Assembly (NCBI GenBank): GCA_904379015.1
Contig: CAJFHG010000020.1
Span: 1 to 44,758, forward strand
Direction of reading: 5' to 3'
DNA length: 44,758 bases
Source: Candidatus Paralachnospira caecorum
GTDB lineage: Bacteria > Bacillota > Clostridia > Lachnospirales > Lachnospiraceae
Part shown: piece after piece, positions 17,201-25,332 of the stretch
How the letters are laid out: every line of letters begins with the position of its first letter
Numbering within the stretch: position 1 is the stretch's first letter
Made by a program: the position numbers and the translations under genes
The notes under the pieces: generated by a model
What the model was told of the DNA's origin: nothing
Database searches by the model: none
The model's input: only the letters and a program-made list of their open reading frames with translations

Positions 17201-19509
17201 ATCCGCTTGTGAAGCTGACCTTCAGGGTGGAGCAGAATTCCGGAGGACAGACCGGTATCCTTGTCAACAAGGCAGTGGTCCGCGAGACTGGCGAGGTGGA
17301 AGGCACTGATCTGGTTCTGGATGGTTATGACAGAGAGATCGCGTTTAAGTATACCCTGTCATGGAGCGGCTCCACGATAGGAAATTCTACGGTCCTGACC
17401 GTGAAGGACAGCAGCGGAAATCCTGTGTCCGGAATGGGATTCCAGGTGACGGCGGGAGACCAGACCGTTGCGCTGGAAGGAACAACGGATGAGAACGGAG
17501 AACTTGTCACAGATCTGTTCGGCACTTATCCGGCAGGAACCACATTCCGGGTGTGGACCGCGGACGCGAGCGGCGCTTTGAGCAATGTGGCGGAGATCCC
17601 TGTATATGAAAGTCTTGGATCTGCTGATCCGGAAAAGATTGTTGTCACCACAGGAGAAGATCCTTCCACATCTGTGGGAATCAGCTGGGAAACCAGCCTC
17701 GATATTGCGGAGAGCAGCCTGATCATCGGGAAAGAGGCAGATCTTTCTGACGGACAGACCATGGCCGGCGAAGGAAAGACGATCACCACCAGCTCAGGCG
17801 GACACGAACGGCTTTACAAAGCATGGGGCGTGCGGGTATCTGATCTGGAGCCCGATACCACCTATTACTATCAGGTCGGCCAGGAAGGCCATATGAGTGA
17901 AATCAGGAGCTTCCAGACGGCAAAGGCGGCAGGTGAAGATGTGACCATCGCGTTCTACGGCGATATCCAGGGCGCTTACACCAGCTTCCCCAATGCCATT
18001 GAGGCGCTGAAAGCCATGTATCCGGATACGGATCTGAATCTGATCGCCGGCGACGTTTCCGACAGCGGACAGCTTTACAGTGAGTGGACAGCCATCGATG
18101 AAGCCTTCGGAAATTACCTGGGAAGCGGGATCTGGGCAGCTACCATCGGAAACCATGATTCTTATTTTGACGCCCAGACCTTTACTTCCATGTTTTACGG
18201 TCCTGATAACGGCACCTATTCCACAGCGAGGAACTATTCCTTCGAGATCGGCGATATGGTGTTCTATAACCTGGACACAGAGGCAGTTTACAGCTATGAT
18301 CCCGATTTCTCCGGCCAGATCGCGAATATGAAGAAAGTGTTCGGAGAGAGCGGCAAAACTTATAAGGTCGTACTGATGCACCGTTCTTCCTATCCGATGA
18401 ATTATGATGAGGCGGATGTGAGAGCGCTCCATACGGCGTTCGATGAGATGGGCGTGGATCTGGTGCTGTCCGGACATGATCATATTTACAGCCGTACCAA
18501 TATGGAGGGCGGAGAAAAAGCGGCGCAGGCCAACGGAACCTATTACGTGGTGGGCGGATGCTCATCAGGATCCAAATATTACGGAGCGGATGCCAACGGA
18601 AGACCCTGGCAGGATGTGGTCTATGATGACGACAATCCGGTATTCTCTGTGCTGAAGACTGTGAACGGAGAGCTTGTCTTTGAAGCTTACGCGATGGAAG
18701 GCGGACAGACAAACATGATCGACAGCTTCACGATCGGAAAGTACAAGGCGTCCTTTGACCACGAGATCGTCAGCGGACCGGAAAGAATCTCCGAAGGCGC
18801 GGCGGCAGAATTTCAGGTATCCCTGCCCACAGGACAGGTGCTGGCCGGCGTGACCGTCAACGGAGAAGCGGTCAGTGTAGATGAAGAAGGCAGATTCACT
18901 GTTGAGGCGGTGAACAGCGACCTGGATATTCAGGTTGAGACGAGAGGCGCTGCCCTGCAGTTTCAGGATGTATCTCCTGACGAATGGTATTTTGATGCGG
19001 TCAACTATGTATACGCCAGAGGGCTGATGACCGGATATGGCAGCGGCGAGCTGTTTGGTCCCGTAGATTCCCTTGCCCGCGTTCATGTGGCCCTGATTCT
19101 TTACAGACTGGAAGGAGAGCCGGAAACAACAGGAGAAAGCCGGTTCCCCGACGCGGCAGAGGAATGGTACGCGGACGCTGTGGCCTGGGCGGATGAGGCC
19201 GGAATCATGACTGGTTATTCCAACGGAAACTTCGGTCCCGCGGACAACATTACCCGTGAGCAGCTTGCAGTCGTAATGTACCGTTATGCTCAGATGAAAG
19301 GCCAGGATGTGTCGGCGCAGGCAGATCTGAGCCAGTATCAGGATGCCGGATCCGTCAGTGAATTCGCCCTGACAGCCATGAAATGGGCGGTTGCGGAGAA
19401 AATCCTGACCGGAAAGTACGGACAGACTGTACTTGAGCCCCAGGGCAATGGCCTGAGAGCGGAATACGCGGCTATTCTGATGCGCTATCTGGAGGCCAGC
19501 GGACAGTAA
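14254..19509 (+). CDS. Secreted SLH-anchored phosphodiester glycosidase - metallophosphoesterase fusion
   Basis: A 1751-residue surface protein. Residues 1-38: signal peptide (hydrophobic ILSAALAALTAFSVFA, AQA-type cleavage). About 100-430: phosphodiester glycosidase (NAGPA) domain with FAINGDAYD, HPRTVFG and NFDGGGSST. About 435-615: Ig-like repeats. 620-785: beta-sandwich, carbohydrate-binding-like. 786-895: Ig-like. 898-1030: cohesin-like (Asn/Asp-rich, FELSYNPSYVTLL). 1034-1120: Ig-like. 1123-1225: Fn3-like domain as in purple acid phosphatases. 1230-1480: calcineurin-type phosphoesterase with GD (1236-1237), GD (1266-1267), GNHD (1299-1302), H1376 and GHDH (1407-1410). 1570-1751: three SLH repeats. 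NAGPA enzymes remove GlcNAc capping a phosphate; the second domain could remove the phosphate. The order of action and the substrate are inferred. GGAGGAAAG precedes ATG 14254. Confidence 0.85.
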   Translation: MKTRAKRILSAALAALTAFSVFAGTDFGMTYEAQAAQASAEVPGTEVSARAVSGLGTTSFEWARQIYDGVSLTHTMSENESGLQKSWTVDFNSVTCEVTPVVSYGDHVMGGDIMSDLVAAEEQSGKKVVFAINGDAYDTTNGVSNGLMIRDGILISTSNGSEAVGFKADGTVIYGGTSLNITAQAGDQTIRIAHVNKERKLDTENVYLLTEQFDTATNSTQPGVEVVLDVETAGYQGVKIGESLTAKVVSVNQVQANPNKNTTAIGRGQIVLSANSASSQYAALSGLSQGQEVTVSVQNNNSDVDWSEAEQALGIFHVLVKNGVETAGVRDNTEVHPRTVFGTKADGSVVLFQCDGRQSGYASGMTFAEIIDYMVGVKGCVNVFNFDGGGSSTITATLPGDEESTILNRPSDGQERANCNALLFLADTDAVEGNPAQMLHIYPDMEEGYGTRVMLLENGKMSFQVGATDSNYHYAPLDMANVEYSAEGGIGEISADGVLTAAAGSHSGTVTASLKGTDIQTSIEVDVVDSITKLTADRSILSVAPGGTTQLTFQAENNGVPVVLTSEALTFKLSDDSLGSFAADGTFTAGDVQGTGTLEISYKDYTMSMPVEIGKLPVALNDFEVPLEDMGWTWRYFTPERGGWAQMSINYDERFVKTGDGSLRIDYDFATNPLTGTVTCETGPVGGMELEGQPTAIGCWVYGDGNGAWLRIQLAPATYVGDTFIDWVGWKYIETEIPSTATFPYNLTWGVRLLSTPTTGAPNKKGTVYVDGLRAVYDFKNDDTVAPELVEGTDVSPADGAAEVGHQPEISITVKDPEVEGEAYTGINTERTKLWINGKVMDNITQEVNQDGSVKISYVPSALTSLRSGLNKIRYRVEDNAGNKFFKEWSFTVEGYNVNLVETVPSDEKASAGSTFDYIVNATDYDKFEEFDFELSYNPSYVTLLNSQCDSRVTVVSSEVDEEAGTVKYHLSGMKDFEKDESNPLVKLTFRVEQNSGGQTGILVNKAVVRETGEVEGTDLVLDGYDREIAFKYTLSWSGSTIGNSTVLTVKDSSGNPVSGMGFQVTAGDQTVALEGTTDENGELVTDLFGTYPAGTTFRVWTADASGALSNVAEIPVYESLGSADPEKIVVTTGEDPSTSVGISWETSLDIAESSLIIGKEADLSDGQTMAGEGKTITTSSGGHERLYKAWGVRVSDLEPDTTYYYQVGQEGHMSEIRSFQTAKAAGEDVTIAFYGDIQGAYTSFPNAIEALKAMYPDTDLNLIAGDVSDSGQLYSEWTAIDEAFGNYLGSGIWAATIGNHDSYFDAQTFTSMFYGPDNGTYSTARNYSFEIGDMVFYNLDTEAVYSYDPDFSGQIANMKKVFGESGKTYKVVLMHRSSYPMNYDEADVRALHTAFDEMGVDLVLSGHDHIYSRTNMEGGEKAAQANGTYYVVGGCSSGSKYYGADANGRPWQDVVYDDDNPVFSVLKTVNGELVFEAYAMEGGQTNMIDSFTIGKYKASFDHEIVSGPERISEGAAAEFQVSLPTGQVLAGVTVNGEAVSVDEEGRFTVEAVNSDLDIQVETRGAALQFQDVSPDEWYFDAVNYVYARGLMTGYGSGELFGPVDSLARVHVALILYRLEGEPETTGESRFPDAAEEWYADAVAWADEAGIMTGYSNGNFGPADNITREQLAVVMYRYAQMKGQDVSAQADLSQYQDAGSVSEFALTAMKWAVAEKILTGKYGQTVLEPQGNGLRAEYAAILMRYLEASGQ

Positions 19510-19579
19510 CAGTCCGGAAGCATATAATCTGACAATACGGATCCCCGGGATCCGGGAATGAATGAAATCCCGGGATGAG

Positions 19580-19613
19580 AGCCGGACAGGAACAAAAGCC
19601 TGTCCGGCTTTTT
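19580..19613 (+). terminator. Intrinsic terminator of the SLH phosphodiester glycosidase gene
   Basis: AGCCGGACAGG (19580-19590) pairs with CCTGTCCGGCT (19599-19609), 8-base loop, then a T run. Between here and pyrH the only other item is a probable promoter. Confidence 0.9.
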
Positions 19614-19699
19614 CTGTCCGCAGGCCGGGCAGATTGGCGGCCGCTCTTTTCTGTTCCTCCTTTTTTATGGGGCTCCGGCCGTGAAAAAGGAATATCTGC

Positions 19700-19729
19700 T
19701 TGTGCAGCGCGGGAGGGTTGTGTTATACT
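19700..19729 (+). promoter_or_regulatory. Probable promoter of pyrH-frr
   Basis: TATACT (19724-19729) with a weak TTGTGC (19700-19705) 18 bases upstream. The position fits the start of the housekeeping block; the -35 match is poor. Confidence 0.5.
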
Positions 19730-19792
19730 ATAGTCGGTTCGTTTTGTGACAGACCGGAATCATCAAGAATAAAACGATAAGTGAGGAAAACC

Positions 19793-20500
19793 ATGGAGAA
19801 AGCGAAACGCGTACTGTTGAAGCTCAGCGGCGAGGCCCTGGCCGGAGAAGGAGGAAAAGGGTTTGACGAGGCGACTGTGAAAGCGGTAGCAAAACAGGTG
19901 AAGCCTTCTGCCTGCGAGGGGACCGAGATCGGAATCGTAATTGGCGGAGGAAATTTCTGGCGCGGACGGCAGAGCAATGCCATTGACAGGACAAAGGCAG
20001 ACCAGATCGGTATGCTGGCTACAGTGATGAACTGTATTTATGTATCGGAAATTTTCCGGTCGGAGGGCATGGAGACAGAGATTTTTACGCCTTTTGCCTG
20101 CGGTACCATGACAAAGTTGTTTTCCAAGGATGCGGTGAACGCGTGCTTCAGAGAGGGAAAAGTTGTATTTTTTGCCGGAGGGACCGGCCACCCTTATTTT
20201 TCCACTGATACAGGGATCGTGCTGAGGGCCATCGAGATGGACGCGGATATCATCCTGCTGGCAAAGGCAGTGGACGGTGTCTATGACAGCGATCCGAGGA
20301 CAAATCCGGACGCGAAAAAATACGACAAAGTCTCCATTGAGGAGGTCATCGAGAAAAAGCTGGGCGTTGTGGATCTGACGGCGTCGATCATGTGCATGGA
20401 GAATCATATGCCCATGGCGGTATTCGGACTGGGAGAGAAGGACAGTATCCGGAACGCGATGCAGGGCAATATCACAGGAACCGTTGTAACGGTGGAATAA
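19793..20500 (+). CDS. pyrH: UMP kinase
   Basis: A 235-residue hexameric amino-acid-kinase-fold enzyme that phosphorylates UMP to UDP for nucleotide synthesis. It shows LLKLSGEAL, IGIVIGGGNFWRG, DRTKADQIGMLATVMN, FFAGGTGHPYFSTDT and DGVYDSDPRTNPDAK, all family hallmarks. ATG 19793 follows GAGGAAA; a GTG at 19781 would place the start on top of that ribosome site. It opens a conserved Firmicutes gene block, but rpsB and tsf, which usually precede it, are absent and replaced by the SLH protein gene. frr follows after 18 bases. Confidence 0.96.
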   Translation: MEKAKRVLLKLSGEALAGEGGKGFDEATVKAVAKQVKPSACEGTEIGIVIGGGNFWRGRQSNAIDRTKADQIGMLATVMNCIYVSEIFRSEGMETEIFTPFACGTMTKLFSKDAVNACFREGKVVFFAGGTGHPYFSTDTGIVLRAIEMDADIILLAKAVDGVYDSDPRTNPDAKKYDKVSIEEVIEKKLGVVDLTASIMCMENHMPMAVFGLGEKDSIRNAMQGNITGTVVTVE

Positions 20501-20518
20501 ACAGGGAGGATTTGAAAA

Positions 20519-21073
20519 ATGGATGAGAAATTGAAAGTATATGAAGAAAAAATGGACAAAGCCATCAGCGTGCTGAGAAGCGAGTACGCGGCAATCCGCG
20601 CGGGACGCGCCAATCCCCATGTGCTCGATCAGATCACGGTGGATTATTACGGAGTGCCCAGCGGGATCCAGCAGGTGGCCAATGTGTCTGTGCCGGAGCC
20701 CAGGATGCTGCTGATCCAGCCCTGGGAAAAGAGCCTGATCAAGAGCATTGAGAAGGCGATCCTCACTTCGGATCTGGGCATCAATCCCAGCAATGACGGA
20801 AGCGTGATCCGTCTTGTATTTCCGGAGATGACAGAGGAGAGACGTAAGGAGCTGGCCAAGGACGTAAAGAAAAAAGGCGACGGAGCCAAGGTCGCGATCC
20901 GGAATATCCGCCGCGATGCCAACGATACGGTGAAGAAGATGAACAAGGGCGGAGAGATTTCCGAGGATGAGCAGAAGCAGCTGGAGGAGAAGATCCAGAA
21001 GATGACGGACAAGTTCATCGAGAAGGTGGACAAGGAGATCGAGATCAAGACGAAAGAGATCCTGACAGTGTAG
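20519..21073 (+). CDS. frr: Ribosome recycling factor
   Basis: A 184-residue protein of the usual length that splits post-termination ribosomes together with EF-G. It has the N-terminal helix, [19 protein letters not shown], a [14 protein letters not shown] segment, NDGSVIRL and the C-terminal helical [19 protein letters not shown] region. GGGAGGA lies 8 bases before ATG 20519. It is co-transcribed with pyrH and followed by an intrinsic terminator before uppS. Confidence 0.97.
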   Translation: MDEKLKVYEEKMDKAISVLRSEYAAIRAGRANPHVLDQITVDYYGVPSGIQQVANVSVPEPRMLLIQPWEKSLIKSIEKAILTSDLGINPSNDGSVIRLVFPEMTEERRKELAKDVKKKGDGAKVAIRNIRRDANDTVKKMNKGGEISEDEQKQLEEKIQKMTDKFIEKVDKEIEIKTKEILTV

Positions 21074-21116
21074 GCGGGAAGAAAATAGAATTGTTCGCAT
21101 ACAGTTCGTAAATAGC

Positions 21117-21149
21117 AGGGGGCAGGCAGAAGGAATCCTGCCCCCTTTT
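21117..21149 (+). terminator. Intrinsic terminator between frr and uppS
   Basis: AGGGGGCAGG (21117-21126) pairs perfectly with CCTGCCCCCT (21137-21146), 10-base loop, then TTTT. It lies inside an otherwise continuous gene block, so it should reduce or stop read-through from pyrH-frr into the lipid genes. No clear separate promoter for uppS is visible. Confidence 0.8.
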
Positions 21150-21164
21150 AAAATTGGAGGAGCT

Positions 21165-21887
21165 ATGACAGAGGAAGAGAAAAAAGAACTGAAAATTCCC
21201 GCACATGTGGCGATCATTCTGGACGGAAATGGCCGGTGGGCAAAAAAGCGGGGCCTTCCCAGAAATATGGGACATGTGGAGGGCTGCAAGGTTGTGGAGC
21301 AGACTGTGGAGGACGCGGCCAGACTCGGCATCCAGTATCTGACCGTGTATGGATTTTCCACGGAAAACTGGAAGCGTTCCGCTGAGGAGGTAGGCGCTCT
21401 GATGCAGCTGTTCCGCTATTATATGAAGCGTCTTCTGAAGGTGGCCAAGAAAAATGATGTGCGGGTCATCATGATCGGGGAACGGAGCCGGTTTGATGAC
21501 GACATCATCGAAGGCCTGAACCGTCTGGAAAGCGAGACGAAGGACAACAAACGGATGACCTTCACCATCGCGGTCAATTACGGAAGCCGAGATGAGATCA
21601 CCAGGGCGGTCCGCCGCATGATGGCAGACTGCCGGGACGGAAAACTTTCGCCGGAGGATGTGACGGAGGACCTGATCAGCAGCTATCTGGATACCAGGCT
21701 TCTGCCGGATCCGGATCTTCTGATCCGCACCAGCGGCGAACAGAGGCTGTCCAATTATCTGCTCTGGCAGCTGGCCTACACGGAGTTTTATTTTACAGAC
21801 ATTTACTGGCCTGATTTCAACAAAGAGGAATTGGAAAAAGCCATCCGGAAATACAATGATAGAGACAGAAGATTTGGAGGGGTGTGA
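21165..21887 (+). CDS. uppS: Isoprenyl transferase (undecaprenyl diphosphate synthase)
   Basis: A 240-residue cis-prenyltransferase making the lipid carrier for cell-wall sugars from farnesyl-PP and isopentenyl-PP. Motif I HVAIILDGNGRWAKKRG contains catalytic Asp20. YGFSTENWKR and the C-terminal LPDPDLLIRTSGEQRLSN and YWPDF motifs are all present. GGAGGAG precedes ATG 21165. Its stop overlaps the GTGAGG at the start of cdsA. Context with cdsA, dxr and ispG makes this a membrane-precursor cluster. Confidence 0.96.
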   Translation: MTEEEKKELKIPAHVAIILDGNGRWAKKRGLPRNMGHVEGCKVVEQTVEDAARLGIQYLTVYGFSTENWKRSAEEVGALMQLFRYYMKRLLKVAKKNDVRVIMIGERSRFDDDIIEGLNRLESETKDNKRMTFTIAVNYGSRDEITRAVRRMMADCRDGKLSPEDVTEDLISSYLDTRLLPDPDLLIRTSGEQRLSNYLLWQLAYTEFYFTDIYWPDFNKEELEKAIRKYNDRDRRFGGV

Positions 21888-21889
21888 GG

Positions 21890-22741
21890 ATGTTTAAGAC
21901 GAGACTGATCAGCGGCATAATACTGGTAGCGGCGGCCATCGCCCTTCTGACTCTGGGCGGAACGGTTCTCGCGGCCGGTCTGGGCCTGATTTCCCTGATC
22001 GGCATGTTCGAGCTGTACCGGACTGTAAAAGCGGAAAAAAGTCTTCTGGGACTGGTGGGATACGCGGCGGGGGTGATCTATTATCTGCTGCTGGTATTTT
22101 CCGGCGATCCCACGGTGGATTCGCTGCCGGTCATCTTTTTTGTGGCTTTTCTGATGCTTCTCATGGCGGTCTATGTATTCGCGTTCCCCAAATATGAAGC
22201 GGGACAGGTGATGACGGTGTTCTTCGGCCTGATCTATGTGGCTGTCATGCTGTCCTACATTTACAGGACCAGGGTGATGGAGGGCGGACAGCTTCTGGTG
22301 TGGCTGGTTTTCCTGAGTTCCTGGGGATGCGATACCTGTGCCTACTGTGTGGGCATGCTGATCGGAAAGCATAAGATGGCGCCGAAGCTCAGCCCGAAGA
22401 AATCCGTGGAGGGCGGCATCGGCGGAGTGGTCGGAGCCGGGATCCTGGGCGCCATATACGGGGCCATCTTCGGCGGAAGCATGGAGGCGGCCCTCCATTC
22501 GCCGGTCGTGGACTGCGTGATCATCTGTATGGTCGGGGCGGTGATCTCCCAGATCGGCGATCTGGCTGCTTCCGCCATCAAGCGCAACCACGGCGTCAAG
22601 GATTATGGAAAGCTGATCCCGGGACACGGCGGGATCCTGGACAGATTCGACAGCGTGATCTTTGTGGCGCCGGGCATTTATTATACGATCATCCTTCTGA
22701 CGGAGGGCGTTCAGGCGCTGTCCCGTTTTCTGGGAGCCTGA
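21890..22741 (+). CDS. cdsA: Phosphatidate cytidylyltransferase
   Basis: A 283-residue multi-pass membrane enzyme that makes CDP-diacylglycerol from phosphatidate and CTP, the entry to phospholipid synthesis. It has several hydrophobic helices and the CDP-DAG synthase signature near the C-terminus (GDLAASAIKRNHGVKDYG then PGHGGILDRFDS). ATG 21890 is preferred over GTG 21884 because GGAGGGG at 21876-21882 sits 7 bases from it. It is adjacent to uppS with essentially no gap. Confidence 0.95.
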   Translation: MFKTRLISGIILVAAAIALLTLGGTVLAAGLGLISLIGMFELYRTVKAEKSLLGLVGYAAGVIYYLLLVFSGDPTVDSLPVIFFVAFLMLLMAVYVFAFPKYEAGQVMTVFFGLIYVAVMLSYIYRTRVMEGGQLLVWLVFLSSWGCDTCAYCVGMLIGKHKMAPKLSPKKSVEGGIGGVVGAGILGAIYGAIFGGSMEAALHSPVVDCVIICMVGAVISQIGDLAASAIKRNHGVKDYGKLIPGHGGILDRFDSVIFVAPGIYYTIILLTEGVQALSRFLGA

Positions 22742-22758
22742 CAGGAGGAACAGCAGGA

Positions 22759-22804
22759 CGGACGGCGCCCTGCGGCGGAAAAAGTTTGCGGCGCGCGCCG
22801 TCCG
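22759..22804 (+). other. Intercistronic hairpin between cdsA and dxr
   Basis: CGGACGGCGC (22759-22768) pairs with GCGCCGTCCG (22795-22804) around a 26-base loop, without a T run. Probably an mRNA-processing or stability element, or a chance GC-rich fold. Confidence 0.45.
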
Positions 22805-22837
22805 GGACATGAAAACGATGATGATGGAGAATACTAA

Positions 22838-23980
22838 ATGAGAAAGATTGCAGTGTTGGGCTCTACCGGCTCGATCGGGACTCAGACCCTGGAAGTGGTC
22901 CGGGAAAATGATGATATACAGGTAACCGCCCTGGCGGCGGGGAGCAATGCAGAGCTTCTGGAACAGCAGGCCAGAGAATTCCGGCCCCGGCTGGTGAGCC
23001 TGCAGGATGAGGAAAAAGCAAAAACGCTGGCAGTGAGGCTGGCGGATACGGGAATCCGGGTGCTGTCAGGAATGGACGGTCTTGTGGCGGCGGCCACGGA
23101 AGAGACGGCGCAGATCGTCGTGACGGCGGTGGTCGGCATGATCGGGATCCGCCCGACGGTGGCCGCCATTGAGGCGGGCAAGGATATTGCCCTCGCAAAC
23201 AAGGAAACGCTGGTGACGGCAGGTCATCTGATCATGCCGCTGGCAAAGGAACGGGGCGTCAGGATCCTGCCGGTGGACAGTGAGCACAGCGCGATTTTTC
23301 AGTGCCTGAACGGAGAAGGACAGAACCGGATCGACAAAATCCTTCTGACCGCTTCAGGCGGGCCCTTCCGGGGCAGAACACGGGAGGAGCTGAAGAATGT
23401 CCGGCTGGAGGACGCGCTGAAGCATCCGAACTGGTCCATGGGCCACAAGATCACCATTGATTCCTCTACCATGGTCAATAAGGGACTGGAGGTCATGGAG
23501 GCCAGATGGCTGTTCGGCGTGGAGATCGGGGATGTCCAGGTGGTGGTCCAGCCCCAGAGCATCATCCATTCCATGGTGCAGTTTGAGGACGGCGCGGTGA
23601 TGGCTCAGCTGGGGACGCCGGACATGAAGCTTCCCATCCAGTATGCTCTGCTGTATCCGGAACGGCGTTTTATGCCCGGAAAGAGACTGGATTTCGGGAC
23701 ACTGCGGTCCATAGCCTTTGAGGCGCCGGATTTCGTGAATTTTCCGGGGCTTGCCATGGCTTATGAGGCGGGAAAGGCGGGCGGCACCATGCCCACTGTG
23801 TTCAACGCGGCCAATGAATGGGCGGTGGCTGCGTTCCTGAAGCGGAAAATCGGATATCTGCAGATCACAGATATCATCGGAGAGGCCATGGCTCATCACA
23901 GAAAGAAGGAAGATCCGGATCTGGATGAGATCCTTCAGACAGAGACAGAGACATATTCTTATATTGAGGACAGGTGGTAA
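22838..23980 (+). CDS. dxr: 1-deoxy-D-xylulose 5-phosphate reductoisomerase
   Basis: A 380-residue NADPH-dependent enzyme, second step of the methylerythritol phosphate isoprenoid pathway. N-terminal Rossmann motif VLGSTGSIGTQTLE, IALANKETLVTAG, catalytic metal site VDSEHSAIFQCL, LTASGGPFRG, SMGHKITIDSSTMVNKG and TMPTVFNAANE. Length and motifs are complete. The ribosome site is GATGGAGA. Its last bases overlap the ribosome site of rseP. With ispG 1.4 kb downstream it supplies the isoprenoid precursor used by UppS. Confidence 0.97.
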   Translation: MRKIAVLGSTGSIGTQTLEVVRENDDIQVTALAAGSNAELLEQQAREFRPRLVSLQDEEKAKTLAVRLADTGIRVLSGMDGLVAAATEETAQIVVTAVVGMIGIRPTVAAIEAGKDIALANKETLVTAGHLIMPLAKERGVRILPVDSEHSAIFQCLNGEGQNRIDKILLTASGGPFRGRTREELKNVRLEDALKHPNWSMGHKITIDSSTMVNKGLEVMEARWLFGVEIGDVQVVVQPQSIIHSMVQFEDGAVMAQLGTPDMKLPIQYALLYPERRFMPGKRLDFGTLRSIAFEAPDFVNFPGLAMAYEAGKAGGTMPTVFNAANEWAVAAFLKRKIGYLQITDIIGEAMAHHRKKEDPDLDEILQTETETYSYIEDRW

Positions 23981-23985
23981 ATGTT

Positions 23986-25284
23986 ATGATTCTGAGCATT
24001 GTGCTGGCAGTGATCGTGGTCAGTGTACTGGTGGTCTCCCACGAGTTCGGTCATTTTCTGCTGGCAAAGAAAAACGGCATTGGGGTCGTTGAGTTTTCAG
24101 TGGGGATGGGGCCCAGGATTTTAAGCAAAGAAAAAGGCGGGACCCGGTATTCCCTGAAGGCGATTCCCTTTGGCGGCTCCTGTCAGATGGTGGGAGAGGA
24201 TGAGGAGGATGACAGCGAGGATTCCTTCAATAAGAAATCTCCCTTTGCCAGATTCGCGGTGGTTCTGGGCGGTCCTGTGTTCAACTTTATTCTGGCCTGG
24301 ATCCTGGCAGTGATCGTTCTGTCCCTGGCCGGTGTCAATGAACCCCGGGTTTATTATGTATCGGAGGGCTACGGCGCGGAGGCGGCCGGCATTCAGGAGG
24401 GCGATCTGATCACGGCCATCGACGGCCACAGGGTTGTTCTGGGACGCGACATTGAACTGTATTTTCTGAATCATCCCATGGACGGTTCTCCCATCGAGAT
24501 CACTTATGAACGGGACGGGGAAAGTCATACGGTGACGCTCGACCCTTCCTATGAATCCCTGCGTACGGGCTTTTCCTATTATGCTTCTGACGACCCTGCG
24601 GAGATCACAGCGCTGGAGGAGGATCTGGATATGGCGCAGCTGGGCGCGCAGGTGGGAGATGTCATTACCGCGGTGGACGGCACCTCCATTGCCAGCGGCA
24701 ATGAGCTGGCTGCTTATTTTGAGTCTCATCCTCTTCAGGAAAACACGCCGGTGACCTTTACCTGTGAACGGAACGGCGAGACCTTCGACCTGACAGTGAC
24801 GCCGGTAGTCTACGAGTCCAATACACTGGGCATGGAAGCGGTGAGTTACCGGAACAGGGACGCGGGCGTCCTGTCCATTATCCGGAACAGCTTTTCGGAG
24901 GTGCGCTACTGGATGAGCTATACGCTGACCTCCCTGAAGATGCTGTTTACGGGACAGGTGGGAGTGGATGATCTGTCCGGTCCTGTGGGCATCGTCAATA
25001 TGGTGGGACAGGTGGTAGAGCAGAGCCGCTCAGACGGAATCCTGTATATATTCCTGAATGTGGTGAATTTCAGCATCCTGCTCAGCGTGAACCTGGGCGT
25101 GGTCAATCTTCTGCCCCTTCCGGCGCTGGACGGAGGACGGCTGGTCTTTATCCTGATCGAGATCATACGGGGAAAGCCCATTGCCCGGGAAAAGGAAGGC
25201 ATGGTCCATGCCATCGGGATCCTGCTGCTGATGGCCCTCATGGTGTTTGTCCTGTTCAATGACGTGCTGAGGATCATAGGATAG
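23986..25284 (+). CDS. rseP: Site-2 intramembrane zinc metalloprotease RseP
   Basis: A 432-residue polytopic membrane protease that cleaves transmembrane anti-sigma factors or signal-peptide remnants. Zinc motif HEFGH (residues 19-23) is in the first helix, LGGPVFNFILAW in the second, then two PDZ domains (AEAAGIQEGDLITAIDG and LGAQVGDVITAVDG), and the C-terminal NLLPLPALDGGRLVF with the third zinc ligand. The start is uncertain: ATG 23986 has AGGTGG 8 bases upstream, while GTG 23974 overlaps dxr and has only a close GAGGA. Two PDZ domains is normal for some Firmicutes versions. Confidence 0.95.
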   Translation: MILSIVLAVIVVSVLVVSHEFGHFLLAKKNGIGVVEFSVGMGPRILSKEKGGTRYSLKAIPFGGSCQMVGEDEEDDSEDSFNKKSPFARFAVVLGGPVFNFILAWILAVIVLSLAGVNEPRVYYVSEGYGAEAAGIQEGDLITAIDGHRVVLGRDIELYFLNHPMDGSPIEITYERDGESHTVTLDPSYESLRTGFSYYASDDPAEITALEEDLDMAQLGAQVGDVITAVDGTSIASGNELAAYFESHPLQENTPVTFTCERNGETFDLTVTPVVYESNTLGMEAVSYRNRDAGVLSIIRNSFSEVRYWMSYTLTSLKMLFTGQVGVDDLSGPVGIVNMVGQVVEQSRSDGILYIFLNVVNFSILLSVNLGVVNLLPLPALDGGRLVFILIEIIRGKPIAREKEGMVHAIGILLLMALMVFVLFNDVLRIIG

Positions 25285-25332
25285 AATCGCATAGAAAAAG
25301 AGAAAAACGATCAGAAGACGGAGGACAGTTTG

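Noticed and set aside
22759-22804. Hairpin between cdsA and dxr as a terminator
   Set aside because: No T tract follows, and dxr has no separate promoter, so transcription probably continues through it.
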